Shown: one piece after another, positions 1 through 9,269 of the stretch
How the letters are laid out: every line of letters starts with the position of its first letter
How positions within the stretch are numbered: position 1 is the stretch's first letter
NCBI GenBank assembly: GCA_016708875.1
Contig: JADJFA010000004.1
Location: forward strand, 62,001 to 126,000
From: Lewinellaceae bacterium
GTDB taxonomy: Bacteria; Bacteroidota; Bacteroidia; Chitinophagales; Saprospiraceae
Length of the DNA: 64,000 bases
Direction of reading: 5' to 3'
Made by a program: the position numbers and the translations under genes
The notes under the pieces: generated by a model
Told to the model about the DNA's origin: nothing
Databases searched by the model: none
Seen by the model: the letters and a program-made list of their open reading frames with translations, nothing else

Positions 1-2973
1 TACGAAACGCCCAATTTCACCACTTACTGGTATGGTGATGCTCGGACTGTAGCGCAATCGGCACTGCAAATGGCCGAATTCGATTTTCCCGAAGTACAGA
101 AATTGCTGGAACACCAGGTTACCGAAAAGATTGAAATACTGGTTTTTAGCGACCTCACCGACCTGAAACAAAGCAATATTGGCGAAGACGATGTATTCCT
201 ACTGAGCACCGGAGAAACCAAAGTGGTTGGAAACAAAGTCTTTGTCTTTTTTGATGGCAACCACCGCCACCTGCGGGCACAGATACGCGAGGGCGTGGCA
301 GGTGTGTTGATCAACTCGATGCTCTATGGCGCGAACTTGCAAGAAATAGTGTCCAACGCTGTATTGCTCAACCTCCCGGCCTGGTACACCAGCGGCCTCA
401 CCGCGTATTGCGGTGAAGAATGGACGACCGAACAGGACGACCGCCTTCGAGACCTGCTTCAAACGGGTCGGTACAAGACCTTCGACAAACTTGCCCGGGA
501 ACACCCCCGTTTTGCAGGCCACGCTTTTTGGCACTATATCAGCACCCATTTTGGGCCAGGAACGGTCAGCAACCTGCTTTATCTGACACGCATCAACCGC
601 AGTGTAGACAATGGCTTTTTCTACATACTCGGCAGCGGCTACCGTCGCACCACCGATGCAATGCTTGAATATTACCAAAAAGTCTACCGCGAAGAGGCAC
701 GAGGCCAAAAAGCACCTGATGAGGCAGGAAAAATCTCCATAAAGAACAGAAAGAAACTGCCCCTCTCCCAATTGAGAATCAGCCCGGATGGCAAAAGGAT
801 CGCTTGGGCAAGCAATGATATTGGGAAATGGAAAGTGTATGTGCAAGATCTGGAAACTGGCAAACGCAGACGCGTCCTCAAAGGTGGCTCACGCAACGCC
901 CTGCAAGCCACCGATTACAATTATCCACAAATTGCCTGGAACCCCGACAACCAACACCTGGCCGTCCTTTATGAACGCCGCGACGTGCCTAAATTGGCAG
1001 TTATTGATCTTGAAAAAAGGAAAAAGGAAGTCAGCGATCTCTCGCCGGAATTCCAGCGCGTGTACAGTATGGACTACGTATCTCCGAACGAAATCGCACT
1101 TTCGGCGGCAGTGAAGGGTCAGTCAGATATTTTTGTGTACCGAACCATCACTCGCCAGACTGAGCGCATAACAAATGATTTTTGGGACGATCTCGATGTT
1201 TCTGTTGCCACCGTGGATGGAAGAAAAAGCCTGCTTTTCGCAAGCAACCGAATTACCGATACCCTTTCCTTTCAAAGACTCGACTCCATCCTGCCCATCA
1301 CCAACTTCGATATTTTCCTCTTTGACCTCGAAAGTCGCAGCCCCGAACTGGTACGGATCACCAACACGGGCCTCTTCAGCGAGCGAAACCCTATTGGGCA
1401 GGACTCCTCACATTTTTCTTTTCTGAGTGATGAGAGCGGTATTATCAACCAGCAGGCAGGCAAGCTGGAGCCCTTTGTGGCCTATCATCAGGCAGTTATC
1501 TATTTGAAAGATGGCGCAGAAGTGAAGACCCTGGACATGACGCAGCCAATTGAATGGCCACTTGGGCGCATCTTGACATTTCTTGCACCTTTAGATACGG
1601 TGTTGACAAACATTGATTCCACCCAGATTGACAGCATTCGCAGCGGCCCGGTTTTCAAGAAAAAACCGATCGTTTGGAATTTGACAAATTACGACCGCAA
1701 CATACAGGAGCAACACGCTGCCCCTCGTGCAGGACTGATGGTAGAGCGGTTGAAAAGGGGTAAAAAAGTGTTTTTCTACAAAAAAAACATAGCGCCCGAA
1801 ACTCCGGTCCTTGCAAAAACAACCCACCGGCGCACGCAAACCCTTCGCACTGCCGGGCTGCCTATTCCACCGCAACCGCCTTTAGAGGCTATCCCCCAAG
1901 CGCCCGATAAACAATCTGATGGCCGCGAGGATAAAACGCTCCTGTCTCCAGCCGACAAAGATTCCTTGCCGTACATTGAACCGGGTTGGCTTATTCAGAT
2001 CCCCGACTATTTGGCGGTGCCCGGTCCACGCAGTGAACCTGCCGAGAGCCGCCCCGCTGAGGAAAAACCGGAGGATAAAATAGAACCTGGACTTGAGCCA
2101 AGCGCCGATTCGATGGTGCTCACCCCACCCCGTCGCCCATTGAAAAGGCCCACCGCGCAGTATGGCAAAAACGGCGAAATCGTGCGTTTTTACTCCTTCA
2201 AGATCATTCCTTACCGGCTGCGTTTCCGCACGGATTATGTGTCCACAACGATGGACAACAACCAGATGTTCGATGGCTTGCAACTTTATGAAGGCCCTCA
2301 AAGTCGGCTTCTTCAGCCCCCGCCGGGCGTCTTGCTTCGTGCTAATTTCAAGGATTTGCTGGAAAATTATGTGGTGGAAGCAGGTTTCCGCTTGCCTACC
2401 ACGTTCAACGGAGCAGAGTACTATCTTTGGATGGACGATAAGAAAAAGCGCCTGGACAAACGTTATGTGATTTATCGTCGCACATTGGTCACCAACAGAT
2501 TGCGTGACCCCGCAGTAAGCCCCCCTAATCTTCCGCCCGATTATCAGGAGCGTACCAACACCCTCATGGGGCAGTACGAACTGCGCTATCCTTTTGATGT
2601 GTTTACAAGCCTCCGTGCCACTTTTGCTATACGCGAAGATAAGGTGCGTGCCCTTAGTTCAGATGCCATTACCCTTGCCACGCCCGACCGTGCAGAACAA
2701 CGCGCTTCCGTCCGACTTGCTGCTGTATTCGACAATTCAGTTGATGTAGATTTGAATCTAAAAACGGGCACCAGGGCCAAAATCTACACCGATTTGGTAA
2801 AAGGGTTCGCCTTCAACACCGAACCTGATTGGAGCTTGAAATTGAACAATGGATTTATGACCATTGTAGGCTTTGATGCACGGCATTACCAAATGCTTGA
2901 CCGCCGCTCTCAGTTGGCACTGCGGTTTGCGGGTGCGACTTCTTTTGGCTCGGAAAAATGCTTTATATCTTAG
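1..2973 (+). CDS. Beta-propeller (PD40/TolB-like) and outer-membrane barrel protein, 5-prime partial, frameshifted
   Basis: The frame is already open at base 1, so the N-terminus lies outside the window; the ATG at 70 is an internal Met. Visible order: a peptidase-MA-like alpha-helical segment (LPAWYTSGLTAYCGEEWT) without a clear HExxH; a propeller with PD40-type blades (LRISPDGKRIAWAS near residue 260 of the visible part); a low-complexity Pro/Glu/Asp linker; then a C-terminal beta-barrel rich in alternating aromatic strands. The frame ends early at 2973, and the missing barrel end continues in another frame at 2958-3473. The break sits at an A5 run (2954-2958): one more A would give a continuous protein. 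Barrel proteins of this layout sit in the outer membrane with the propeller in the periplasm; the substrate is unknown. The family call is by architecture; no named function is claimed. Confidence 0.75.
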   Translation, partial: YETPNFTTYWYGDARTVAQSALQMAEFDFPEVQKLLEHQVTEKIEILVFSDLTDLKQSNIGEDDVFLLSTGETKVVGNKVFVFFDGNHRHLRAQIREGVAGVLINSMLYGANLQEIVSNAVLLNLPAWYTSGLTAYCGEEWTTEQDDRLRDLLQTGRYKTFDKLAREHPRFAGHAFWHYISTHFGPGTVSNLLYLTRINRSVDNGFFYILGSGYRRTTDAMLEYYQKVYREEARGQKAPDEAGKISIKNRKKLPLSQLRISPDGKRIAWASNDIGKWKVYVQDLETGKRRRVLKGGSRNALQATDYNYPQIAWNPDNQHLAVLYERRDVPKLAVIDLEKRKKEVSDLSPEFQRVYSMDYVSPNEIALSAAVKGQSDIFVYRTITRQTERITNDFWDDLDVSVATVDGRKSLLFASNRITDTLSFQRLDSILPITNFDIFLFDLESRSPELVRITNTGLFSERNPIGQDSSHFSFLSDESGIINQQAGKLEPFVAYHQAVIYLKDGAEVKTLDMTQPIEWPLGRILTFLAPLDTVLTNIDSTQIDSIRSGPVFKKKPIVWNLTNYDRNIQEQHAAPRAGLMVERLKRGKKVFFYKKNIAPETPVLAKTTHRRTQTLRTAGLPIPPQPPLEAIPQAPDKQSDGREDKTLLSPADKDSLPYIEPGWLIQIPDYLAVPGPRSEPAESRPAEEKPEDKIEPGLEPSADSMVLTPPRRPLKRPTAQYGKNGEIVRFYSFKIIPYRLRFRTDYVSTTMDNNQMFDGLQLYEGPQSRLLQPPPGVLLRANFKDLLENYVVEAGFRLPTTFNGAEYYLWMDDKKKRLDKRYVIYRRTLVTNRLRDPAVSPPNLPPDYQERTNTLMGQYELRYPFDVFTSLRATFAIREDKVRALSSDAITLATPDRAEQRASVRLAAVFDNSVDVDLNLKTGTRAKIYTDLVKGFAFNTEPDWSLKLNNGFMTIVGFDARHYQMLDRRSQLALRFAGATSFGSEKCFIS

Positions 2974-3473
2974 GTGGCGTAGACAATTGGGTATTCCCAA
3001 AATTCAACGACAACATTACTTTGCCCGCCGACGAAGGTTTTGCCTATCAGGCTCCCGCCGTAAATCTGCGTGGGTTCAAGCAAAATATCCGCAACGGCAA
3101 CACCTTCGCGCTGATGAATGCCGAGCTTCGGATTCCTGTGTTCAAGTATTTTTTCAAAAAGCCAGTAATCGGCAACTTCTGGCGCAATTTCCAGATTGTC
3201 GGATTCTTCGATGCCGGCACTGCCTGGCAGGGAACCAGCCCATACTCTTTTGACAATCCAATCAATACGCAAACGCTGTACAGACCCAAAAAAGACCCTG
3301 TCACCTCTATAATTAAGGTCAACTATTTCCGAGACCCCATTGTGATGGGCTACGGTGTTGGGTTGCGCTCTGTGATTTTCGGGTTGTACCTCCGCGCTGA
3401 TTATGCATGGGGCATTGAATCAAGGCAGGTTCAAAAGCCCTTGTTGCACATTGCATTAGGGACGGATTTTTAA
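2958..3473 (+). CDS. C-terminal barrel end of the preceding propeller/barrel gene (frameshifted remainder)
   Basis: This frame carries the end of a BamA/surface-antigen-like barrel: GFAYQAPAVNLRGF, then NAELRIPVFKYF, GFFDAGTAWQG, and a final strand ending in LGTDF with a terminal Phe, as in typical outer-membrane barrels. It has no signal peptide, and its nominal ATG overlaps the end of the upstream frame, so it is not an independent gene. Joining the frames by one base at the A5 run (2954-2958) gives GSEKML across the join. The stop is 10 bases before the next gene. Confidence 0.7.
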   Translation: MLYILGGVDNWVFPKFNDNITLPADEGFAYQAPAVNLRGFKQNIRNGNTFALMNAELRIPVFKYFFKKPVIGNFWRNFQIVGFFDAGTAWQGTSPYSFDNPINTQTLYRPKKDPVTSIIKVNYFRDPIVMGYGVGLRSVIFGLYLRADYAWGIESRQVQKPLLHIALGTDF

Positions 3474-3483
3474 GAACTTTGCT

Positions 3484-4149
3484 ATGCTAAATAAAGAATT
3501 CCTGCAATTCCTATACGAACTCAGTCAGAACAACAACCGCGACTGGTTTGAGAAAAACAAAAAACGTTACGAAGCTTCGGTCAAAAAACCTTTTGAGGCA
3601 CTGGTTGAGGAAGTCATCAATGGGTTAAAAAAATTCGAACCCAGTTTTCAAATCCAGCCCAAAGACTGCATTCACCGTATTTACCGAGACACGCGGTTTT
3701 CGGCGGACAAAACGCCGTACAAGACGCATGTATCCGCCGTTTTTACGCCCAAGGGCAGGCAGACAATGGAACATCCTGGGTATTATCTACAGATCGAATT
3801 CGGGAGTTTGACACTGGGCGGAGGCGCGTATTTCCTTGATAAAGAGCCCTTGACAAAAGTCCGCACAGCCATTGCCCAAGACCCGGAGACTTTCCGCGCA
3901 TTGGTTTTTGAGAAAAATTTTTCTGAGAAATACGGGGAAATAAAAGGCGAGAAGAACAAGGTTTTGCCCGCCGAATTTAAGGATGCCGTAAAAAAAGAGC
4001 CGTTTCTGGCCAACAAACAGTTCTATTATATGGCCGAAATAGATGCTGATAATTGCCTCCGGCCTGATTTTTCAGATTTTGTGATAGACTATTTCCAGGC
4101 GGGAAAGGAGCTGAACGAGTTTTTAAGAAGGGCGATTGGACTAGGCTGA
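3484..4149 (+). CDS. DUF2461 family protein (TIGR02453)
   Basis: The 221-residue protein matches the DUF2461 family at its usual length. It opens with LYELSQNNNRDWFEKNKKRYE, followed by the characteristic IYRDTRFSADKTPYKTH block (about residues 68-84) and GYYLQIEF. No signal peptide or membrane segment is seen, so it is probably cytoplasmic. The biochemical role of the family is not established. It starts 10 bases after the barrel gene on the same strand and may be co-transcribed with it. Its last 9 bases overlap the end of the convergent hydrolase gene. Confidence 0.88.
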   Translation: MLNKEFLQFLYELSQNNNRDWFEKNKKRYEASVKKPFEALVEEVINGLKKFEPSFQIQPKDCIHRIYRDTRFSADKTPYKTHVSAVFTPKGRQTMEHPGYYLQIEFGSLTLGGGAYFLDKEPLTKVRTAIAQDPETFRALVFEKNFSEKYGEIKGEKNKVLPAEFKDAVKKEPFLANKQFYYMAEIDADNCLRPDFSDFVIDYFQAGKELNEFLRRAIGLG

Positions 4150-4968
4150 CAACTTACTTTCCATCCAATGCAAGGTGAACGCAAACACCTCCTCTTTTTC
4201 CTTTTCATTGTGAATTTCATGGTATAGAGCTGGCCATTCACGGTGGGTTACATCGCCTTTTACCCGCTTGGCAAACCTGCGCGTCGCATCCGCTGAGGTC
4301 AGTTTGTCATCCCCCCCATGTTGTAACAGCACTGGTATGTTGAATGCGCCCGCCCAGGTATCCAACCATTTTGCGCCTTCCAAAAGGGCCATGCCAGCTG
4401 CTGCGCTGAGTTTGTTGTGCACGAGTGGGTCATTCCTATAAGCCTTCACTACCGCATCATCGTGCGATATGAAATGGGCGGCCAAGCCCGTGGGTAAACT
4501 CAAAGTTGGCATAACCACACGCAAAATTTTCCCGGCAATCACTTTAAGCGCGGGCGCTTCAAACGCTAAACGTATCCAGGGGCCTGTAACAATTACCCCT
4601 GTTATATCAGGATTTCGGCGGGTGATATAATTCAACACCAATCCACCGCCCATACTGTGCCCGTACAGGAAAAGCGGAGTATCAGGGTACAATGCGCTGG
4701 TCTTTTTCAGCAAAAGGCCGATATCGTTGAGCAATACCTCAAGGTTTTTGGCATGGCCGCGCTTGCCTTCACTTTTCCCATAGCCTTGATGGTCGAAACC
4801 TAACACTGCTATGCCATTGCGATTGTACCATTCAGCCACATGTTTATAGCGGCCTATGTGCTCCCCTTGACCGTGTACTAGGGCAATGATCGCACGTGGT
4901 TTTTCTACGGACCAATGCGCAGCGTAAAGACTTAGACCTTCGGCGTTTTTCCAGTATAATTCGTTCAT
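4141..4968 (-). CDS. Alpha/beta hydrolase, monoacylglycerol-lipase/S33 type
   Basis: A 275-residue serine hydrolase of the alpha/beta fold. VHGQGEHIGRY (31-41) forms the oxyanion region, GHSMGG (103-108) holds the nucleophile Ser105, LLQHGGDDKLTS (about 214-225) supplies the acid, and LYHEIHNE (about 248-255) supplies the histidine. This set is typical of monoacylglycerol lipases and lysophospholipases, which hydrolyse glycerol monoesters. No signal peptide is visible, so it is probably cytoplasmic. Length fits the family. It converges with the DUF2461 gene, overlapping it by 9 bases. The exact lipid substrate is inference. Confidence 0.9.
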   Translation of the reverse strand: MNELYWKNAEGLSLYAAHWSVEKPRAIIALVHGQGEHIGRYKHVAEWYNRNGIAVLGFDHQGYGKSEGKRGHAKNLEVLLNDIGLLLKKTSALYPDTPLFLYGHSMGGGLVLNYITRRNPDITGVIVTGPWIRLAFEAPALKVIAGKILRVVMPTLSLPTGLAAHFISHDDAVVKAYRNDPLVHNKLSAAAGMALLEGAKWLDTWAGAFNIPVLLQHGGDDKLTSADATRRFAKRVKGDVTHREWPALYHEIHNEKEKEEVFAFTLHWMESKLSA

Positions 4969-5002
4969 TTTTAATCGTATAGGATATGAAAATCACAATT
5001 CC

Positions 5003-6565
5003 CTATTCAGGCAAATATTCCTTCCCCTGCTCGGTGTACAGCACCAACTTAGCCGTTTTGTTGCTTGGTTTTACCTTCTTTTTAAAAAATGCCGTGGCAG
5101 CATCTTTTGGACCGAGATTGGCAATGAGGTAGGTAAATTTTCCATCGTTCTCCAACAGGCGGAAAATCTCTTTTTGTCCCCGGAAGGCTGCGTGGTTTGC
5201 AGGTAGTTCCACTTCACTTCGAGCGAGTTCCACTGCGCAGCCTTTGAAGCTGGGCGGCAGTTGGAGGATACGCACCTCACTTTCACCATCATCCTTTCCA
5301 TCTGGTTTTGCCTCTAAAGGTTTGCGAGGGGAAGGGGCCGGAGCTGCTGCTTCCACGCGCTCGGACAAATCGTCGGCAGAGAGTTGTATTTCGGGCAAAG
5401 GCACAGAGGTATTGGCTTCCTGAAAACGATTTTGGCGAGGAGATTTTGCCTTGTTAGCCCGCTCAAGTGCTTCTTCTTCAATGATTTGCGGCAAAGATTT
5501 CCAACTGGTTCTCTCTGAAATTCCTGTGATGCGCAGTTCCGTACGGCGATTTTGCTGGTGCTCTCCTTCGCTGCATTCAACGCTGTTTCGGCATCGGTTT
5601 ACAAGTTGGAATTCTCCGTAACCACGAGCGGTAATGCGGGTACTGTCCACGCCTTCACTCACGATATAGGCTACCGCTGCAGCGGCACGTCGTTGGGAAA
5701 GCACCTGATTATATTCATCGTTGCCGCGGCTATCTGTGTGCGAACCCAATTCGACCGAAATACCTGGATTGTCCTTCATCAGCGTCACCACATTATCGAG
5801 GCGCTCGGCGGCATCAGCCCGTATATCCCACTTGTCGTAGTCATAGTAGATGTTCTGGATTTGAATGCGCTTGTCAATGCGGGCGCGGTCCAGTTCGATG
5901 TTGGCAAGCAGGGTGCCTTCATTGTTTCCAGCCGCAAGATTGTCTGTCACACCAGGACTCAGCTCACGAACCCCGTCCACGCAGACGATGCAGCCATTCA
6001 CGTTGACGTACACCTCAATTCGTTTGGTCAAAAAGCCCTCCTTGCGGATAAGCATGGTATAATGGTTGCCGCGTTCAAAGGTGAAATTGAAAAATGCATC
6101 CGGGTCGTCTTTGATGGTCAGTTCGGATTGGCGGGTGGTTCGGTTATAAATTTCTATGGTAGCGCCTTGTATGGCATCCACGATTTGATCCGGGCTTTCC
6201 CGCACCTCTGCTATGGTGGCGTCGAAAAGGTACCCGGGACGACGACGCAGCTCCAATTTAAGGAAAACCTTTTCTTTGCCGAGTTTTATGGTGTCGTTCT
6301 TTTCAAAAAAAATGTCCTTGTACGCCAACACGCGATATGTTCCTGCCGGGAGATCGAATACAAAGTGTCCATCGAGACCTGTTTCTGTTTCTCCGCGCAC
6401 TATGTTGTCGGGCAATTCAAAAATGGTGACCTTTACCTGATTCAGGTATCCACGATTGTTGGCTTCAAAAATATAACCATCCACGAGGGACTGCGCTGGT
6501 GTTTTTGCAGAAAAAAGCGCGCTAATAAGCAGGAGTAAAAGGATGGTAGTGGGCTTGCTTCTCAT
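5003..6565 (-). CDS. OmpA-family protein with carboxypeptidase-regulatory-like repeats
   Basis: 520 residues. A signal peptide (residues 1-24, ending AKTPAQS) is followed by a carboxypeptidase-regulatory-like beta-sandwich (about 28-110), a second related domain (about 112-195), and an OmpA C-terminal peptidoglycan-binding domain (about 240-345). The OmpA domain carries YYDYDKWDIR, LGSHTDSRG and the NRRTELRI end. A Pro/Glu/Ala-rich linker and a roughly 75-residue C-terminal segment follow. OmpA domains anchor envelope proteins non-covalently to peptidoglycan, so it is probably an outer-membrane or periplasmic structural protein. The NxxR pair within the OmpA fold is present. Confidence 0.88.
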   Translation of the reverse strand: MRSKPTTILLLLLISALFSAKTPAQSLVDGYIFEANNRGYLNQVKVTIFELPDNIVRGETETGLDGHFVFDLPAGTYRVLAYKDIFFEKNDTIKLGKEKVFLKLELRRRPGYLFDATIAEVRESPDQIVDAIQGATIEIYNRTTRQSELTIKDDPDAFFNFTFERGNHYTMLIRKEGFLTKRIEVYVNVNGCIVCVDGVRELSPGVTDNLAAGNNEGTLLANIELDRARIDKRIQIQNIYYDYDKWDIRADAAERLDNVVTLMKDNPGISVELGSHTDSRGNDEYNQVLSQRRAAAAVAYIVSEGVDSTRITARGYGEFQLVNRCRNSVECSEGEHQQNRRTELRITGISERTSWKSLPQIIEEEALERANKAKSPRQNRFQEANTSVPLPEIQLSADDLSERVEAAAPAPSPRKPLEAKPDGKDDGESEVRILQLPPSFKGCAVELARSEVELPANHAAFRGQKEIFRLLENDGKFTYLIANLGPKDAATAFFKKKVKPSNKTAKLVLYTEQGKEYLPE

Positions 6566-6584
6566 TGAAAATCAATTTGTAGTG

Positions 6585-6592
6585 CAAAAATA
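6585..6592 (-). promoter_or_regulatory. Probable -7 promoter box of the OmpA-family gene
   Basis: Reading the minus strand the box is TATTTTTG, matching the Bacteroidota -7 consensus TAnnTTTG, 20 bases upstream of the start at 6565. No convincing -33 TTTG was found because the upstream side runs into the repeat at 6601. Confidence 0.45.
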
Positions 6593-6600
6593 GTAGTTAT

Positions 6601-6700
6601 TTGGTGATTGGTTTATTGGTGATTGGTGGAATGGTGATTGGTCCACCAGATTAACCAATCACCATTCCACCAATCACCAATCACCAATCACCAATTGAAC
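6601..6700. repeat. Word palindrome built from TTGGTGATTGGT
   Basis: Perfect 27-base arms at 6616-6642 and 6654-6680 enclose an 11-base loop. The arms consist of repeats of TTGGTGATTGGT, and extra copies flank them on both outer sides (6601-6612 and about 6677-6694). The element fills the gap between the divergent OmpA-family gene and fmt and ends about 15 bases before the fmt ATG. A transcript from either side would fold into a long hairpin. Confidence 0.85.
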
Positions 6701-6715
6701 CAATTAACACCCACC

Positions 6716-7672
6716 ATGCGCATACTATTCATGGGCACCCCTGCATTTGCCGTGCCCTCGCTCGAAATATTATTGGAAAATGGCTACGACGTAGTGGCCG
6801 TCGTCACAGCGCCTGACAAACCGGGCGGTCGGCAGGGAATTCAGCAATCGGCAGTCAAGCAATTTGCCGAGGCCAAAGGCTTGAAAATATTGCAACCGGA
6901 AAAACTTAAAAATCCTCTTTTCCTGGAAGAACTCCACGCGTTAAAACCTGATTTGCAAATTGTAGTCGCCTTCAGGATGCTCCCGGAAGCCGTTTGGTCG
7001 CTGCCGCCGCTGGGCACTATGAACCTGCATGGATCTCTGCTTCCAAAGTACCGGGGGGCAGCACCGATCAATTGGGCGATCATAAATGGGGAGACAGAAA
7101 CTGGCCTGACGACTTTTCTCTTGAAGCACGAAATTGACACAGGCGACCTTCTTTTTCAGCAAAAAGTCCCCATCGGACCAGACGAAACTGCTGGCGAACT
7201 GCACGACCGTATGATGCAGATAGGTGCTGAACTTGTGCTGAAATCAGTGAAAATCATCGAAGCAGGAAAGGCCAAACCAATGCCACAAGCCGATACCGAA
7301 GCCACCCATGCGCCCAAAATATTTGCCGAAACCTGCAAGATAAACTTTGACCAGTCCGGAATGCAAGTCCATAATTTTATTCGGGGACTAAGCCCCTATC
7401 CCGGCGCCTGGACGTATTTGGAGGGGAAAACGCTTAAAATTCTGCGCTCGAGCTTGGATATTGGAAATTTTACCCGCCGTAGTCTTGACGAAGGAGGGAG
7501 GATATTGGATATTGCTCCTTCGCCTGCTCCTGGTCAGTTTTTTTCTGATGGCAAAAATTACCTGCTTTTCAGTACATCAGATGGCTACATTTCTGTGCTG
7601 GAATTACAATTGGAAGGAAAAAAACGAATGTCGGTAAAGGATTTTTTGAATGGCTACAAAATTGGGAATTAA
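6716..7672 (+). CDS. fmt: Methionyl-tRNA formyltransferase
   Basis: Formylates the initiator Met-tRNA with 10-formyl-tetrahydrofolate. The ATG at 6716 gives MRILFMGTPAFAVPSL, the canonical Fmt N-terminus; the open frame extends 26 codons upstream only through repeat sequence and is not coding. Further hallmarks are APDKPGGR (32-39), the catalytic block NLHGSLLPKYRGAAPINWA (103-121) and HEIDTGDLL. The 318-residue length fits the family. The C-terminal OB-fold domain (about 210-318) is present and ends MSVKDFLNGY. The repeat immediately upstream leaves no room for an ordinary leader. Confidence 0.97.
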   Translation: MRILFMGTPAFAVPSLEILLENGYDVVAVVTAPDKPGGRQGIQQSAVKQFAEAKGLKILQPEKLKNPLFLEELHALKPDLQIVVAFRMLPEAVWSLPPLGTMNLHGSLLPKYRGAAPINWAIINGETETGLTTFLLKHEIDTGDLLFQQKVPIGPDETAGELHDRMMQIGAELVLKSVKIIEAGKAKPMPQADTEATHAPKIFAETCKINFDQSGMQVHNFIRGLSPYPGAWTYLEGKTLKILRSSLDIGNFTRRSLDEGGRILDIAPSPAPGQFFSDGKNYLLFSTSDGYISVLELQLEGKKRMSVKDFLNGYKIGN

Positions 7673-7688
7673 GTGGCCATATAAACGA

Positions 7689-7883
7689 GGTGGAACACGG
7701 ATGACACGGATTAGACACGGATTTTCACCCTCCCCTCCCTGGGTGGACGGTTAAGGGTTTGACCCAACCCAGAGATGAGGGATCCAAAAAAAATTGTCAA
7801 AGAACTATTTGAAGGCAACAAGGGGGGCACGGATTTTCATAAAGGGAAAATCCGTGTCTAATCCGTGTCATCCGTGTTCCACC
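7689..7883. repeat. Long inverted repeat built from CACGGATGACACGGATT
   Basis: Perfect 38-base arms at 7689-7726 and 7846-7883 surround about 119 bases. Each arm holds three ACACGGAT/ACACGGATT units, and another partial unit (GCACGGATTTTC) lies at 7828-7839. The interior contains GGGTGG and CCAACCCAG, which could pair weakly. It fills the gap between fmt and the convergent fucosidase gene, ending about 14 bases before the fucosidase stop. Confidence 0.88.
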
Positions 7884-7897
7884 CCCATTTGACTTGA

Positions 7898-9247
7898 TCA
7901 AATCTTGTAGAGTTCCACTTCGCTTAACAGCGGCATATCTCTGGCTTTCAGGATAGTAACCCGCAATCTTCGCGCCTTAATGGTGGGGAACGTGATAATT
8001 TTTCGTGACCCAATAGTGGTAGAACTTGCAATTTCATGCCACTTTTTCCCTTTTTTTATCTCAATTTTAAAAGATTGTACTCGCTGACCTTCGGCGATCT
8101 GCTCGCGCAGTATTATCGTGTTGAAACGCTTTTTTATACGCAAGTCAAAGTTAACAACCGGGCCAAATACCCTATCAAGAGAAACGGCTTCAGCTGTGTT
8201 TCGATCCCCATCGTTTACCTCCCCTACTATTCTTCGCGGCGTATAAAGGCAAATTCTATGTACCAACTCTCTCTTCCTTCCGCGAAGTAAATTATTGTCA
8301 AAACCTTCTTTCAATTTCATTCCAAACTCCACCAGCGAAGCAGAATCACGCTCATGAATTCGGCCACGACGGTCGGGCGGAACATTTAGGATAAGGTTTG
8401 CCCCGCGACCTACTGAATGGAGGTAAATGTCAAAAAGTTGATCGGCGCTTTTCACTTTCTCGTCTTCTTCGGCATGGTAAAACCAGCCTGGCCGAATACT
8501 CACATCGCACTCTGCCGGAATCCAATGAGCTCCGTTGAAATTGCCTTGATTCAGAGTGTCTGTTGGTGGCCCCCCTGCGCCCCGCTGAAAACCTGCTGTA
8601 TCCAAAGTACACCAGTTCGTCTCGGTCAGGATAAGCCCCTGCTCATTTCCTGCCCATCGGCATCCTGGACCGATGTCGCTGAAAATCACAGCATTGGGCT
8701 GAAGTTGAGCGGCGATTTTTTCAAAGCGGTGAAAGTCGTACACCTGCCTTTTGCCGTTCGGACCTTCGCCGTTTGCCCCATCCCACCATATTTCAAAAAG
8801 TTCGCCGTAGCTGCTTAGTAGTTCGGTCAAAGTATTGGCGTACACGTCATTGTACTCGGGTGTACCGTACTGAGGGTGATTTCGATCCCAGGGACTTAGA
8901 TAAAAACCGAGTTTAAGGTTGTGGCGCCGACAAGCATCCGCCAGTTCGCGCAACACATCACCTTTGCCGTCGCGCCATTTGCTCTCACGGACAGTATGTT
9001 TGGAATACTTCGAAGGCCAAAGGCAAAAGCCATCATGGTGTTTGGCAGTGATTATCACCCCTTTTGCGCCGGCCTGTTTGGCAATGCGGCACCATTGCTC
9101 GCAGTCCAGATCAGTGGGGTTGAAAAGGTCTTCGGTCTCCGTACCATGGCCCCATTCAAGGTTACTGAACGTATTGGGGCCAAAATGAAAAAAGAGGTAA
9201 AACTCGGTTTCGTGCCAAGCGAGTACCCTGCGAGGCACTATTACCAA
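7898..9247 (-). CDS. Alpha-L-fucosidase (GH29), N-terminally truncated
   Basis: Hydrolyses alpha-L-fucosyl linkages. Hallmarks are WHETEFYLFFHFGPNTF (11-27), EWGHGTE, TAKHHDGFCLW (68-77), FYLSPWDRN, and FEIWWDGANGEG with the probable nucleophile Asp156. A carbohydrate-binding-like beta domain (about 345-449) follows. GH29 enzymes of this group normally have a signal peptide and about 20-30 residues before the WHE/WQE block. Here homology begins within a few codons of a stop; the only start is TTG at 9247, with TGA just upstream. There is no leader, no promoter box and no space before the head-to-head neighbour. The gene therefore looks 5-prime truncated and is probably not exported. Confidence 0.85.
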   Translation of the reverse strand: MVIVPRRVLAWHETEFYLFFHFGPNTFSNLEWGHGTETEDLFNPTDLDCEQWCRIAKQAGAKGVIITAKHHDGFCLWPSKYSKHTVRESKWRDGKGDVLRELADACRRHNLKLGFYLSPWDRNHPQYGTPEYNDVYANTLTELLSSYGELFEIWWDGANGEGPNGKRQVYDFHRFEKIAAQLQPNAVIFSDIGPGCRWAGNEQGLILTETNWCTLDTAGFQRGAGGPPTDTLNQGNFNGAHWIPAECDVSIRPGWFYHAEEDEKVKSADQLFDIYLHSVGRGANLILNVPPDRRGRIHERDSASLVEFGMKLKEGFDNNLLRGRKRELVHRICLYTPRRIVGEVNDGDRNTAEAVSLDRVFGPVVNFDLRIKKRFNTIILREQIAEGQRVQSFKIEIKKGKKWHEIASSTTIGSRKIITFPTIKARRLRVTILKARDMPLLSEVELYKI

Positions 9248-9269
9248 TCAAGTATTTGGCAGAAGTCCC

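Noticed and set aside
2951..2965. Programmed -1 frameshift at CGGAAAAATG in the first gene
   Set aside because: The run is only A5 without a good X-XXY-YYZ heptamer, and similar one-base breaks occur in six other places, so an indel is more likely.
5552..6538. 328-codon open frame antisense to the OmpA-family gene
   Set aside because: It has no recognisable domain and mirrors a clearly coding gene with signal peptide and OmpA motifs on the other strand.
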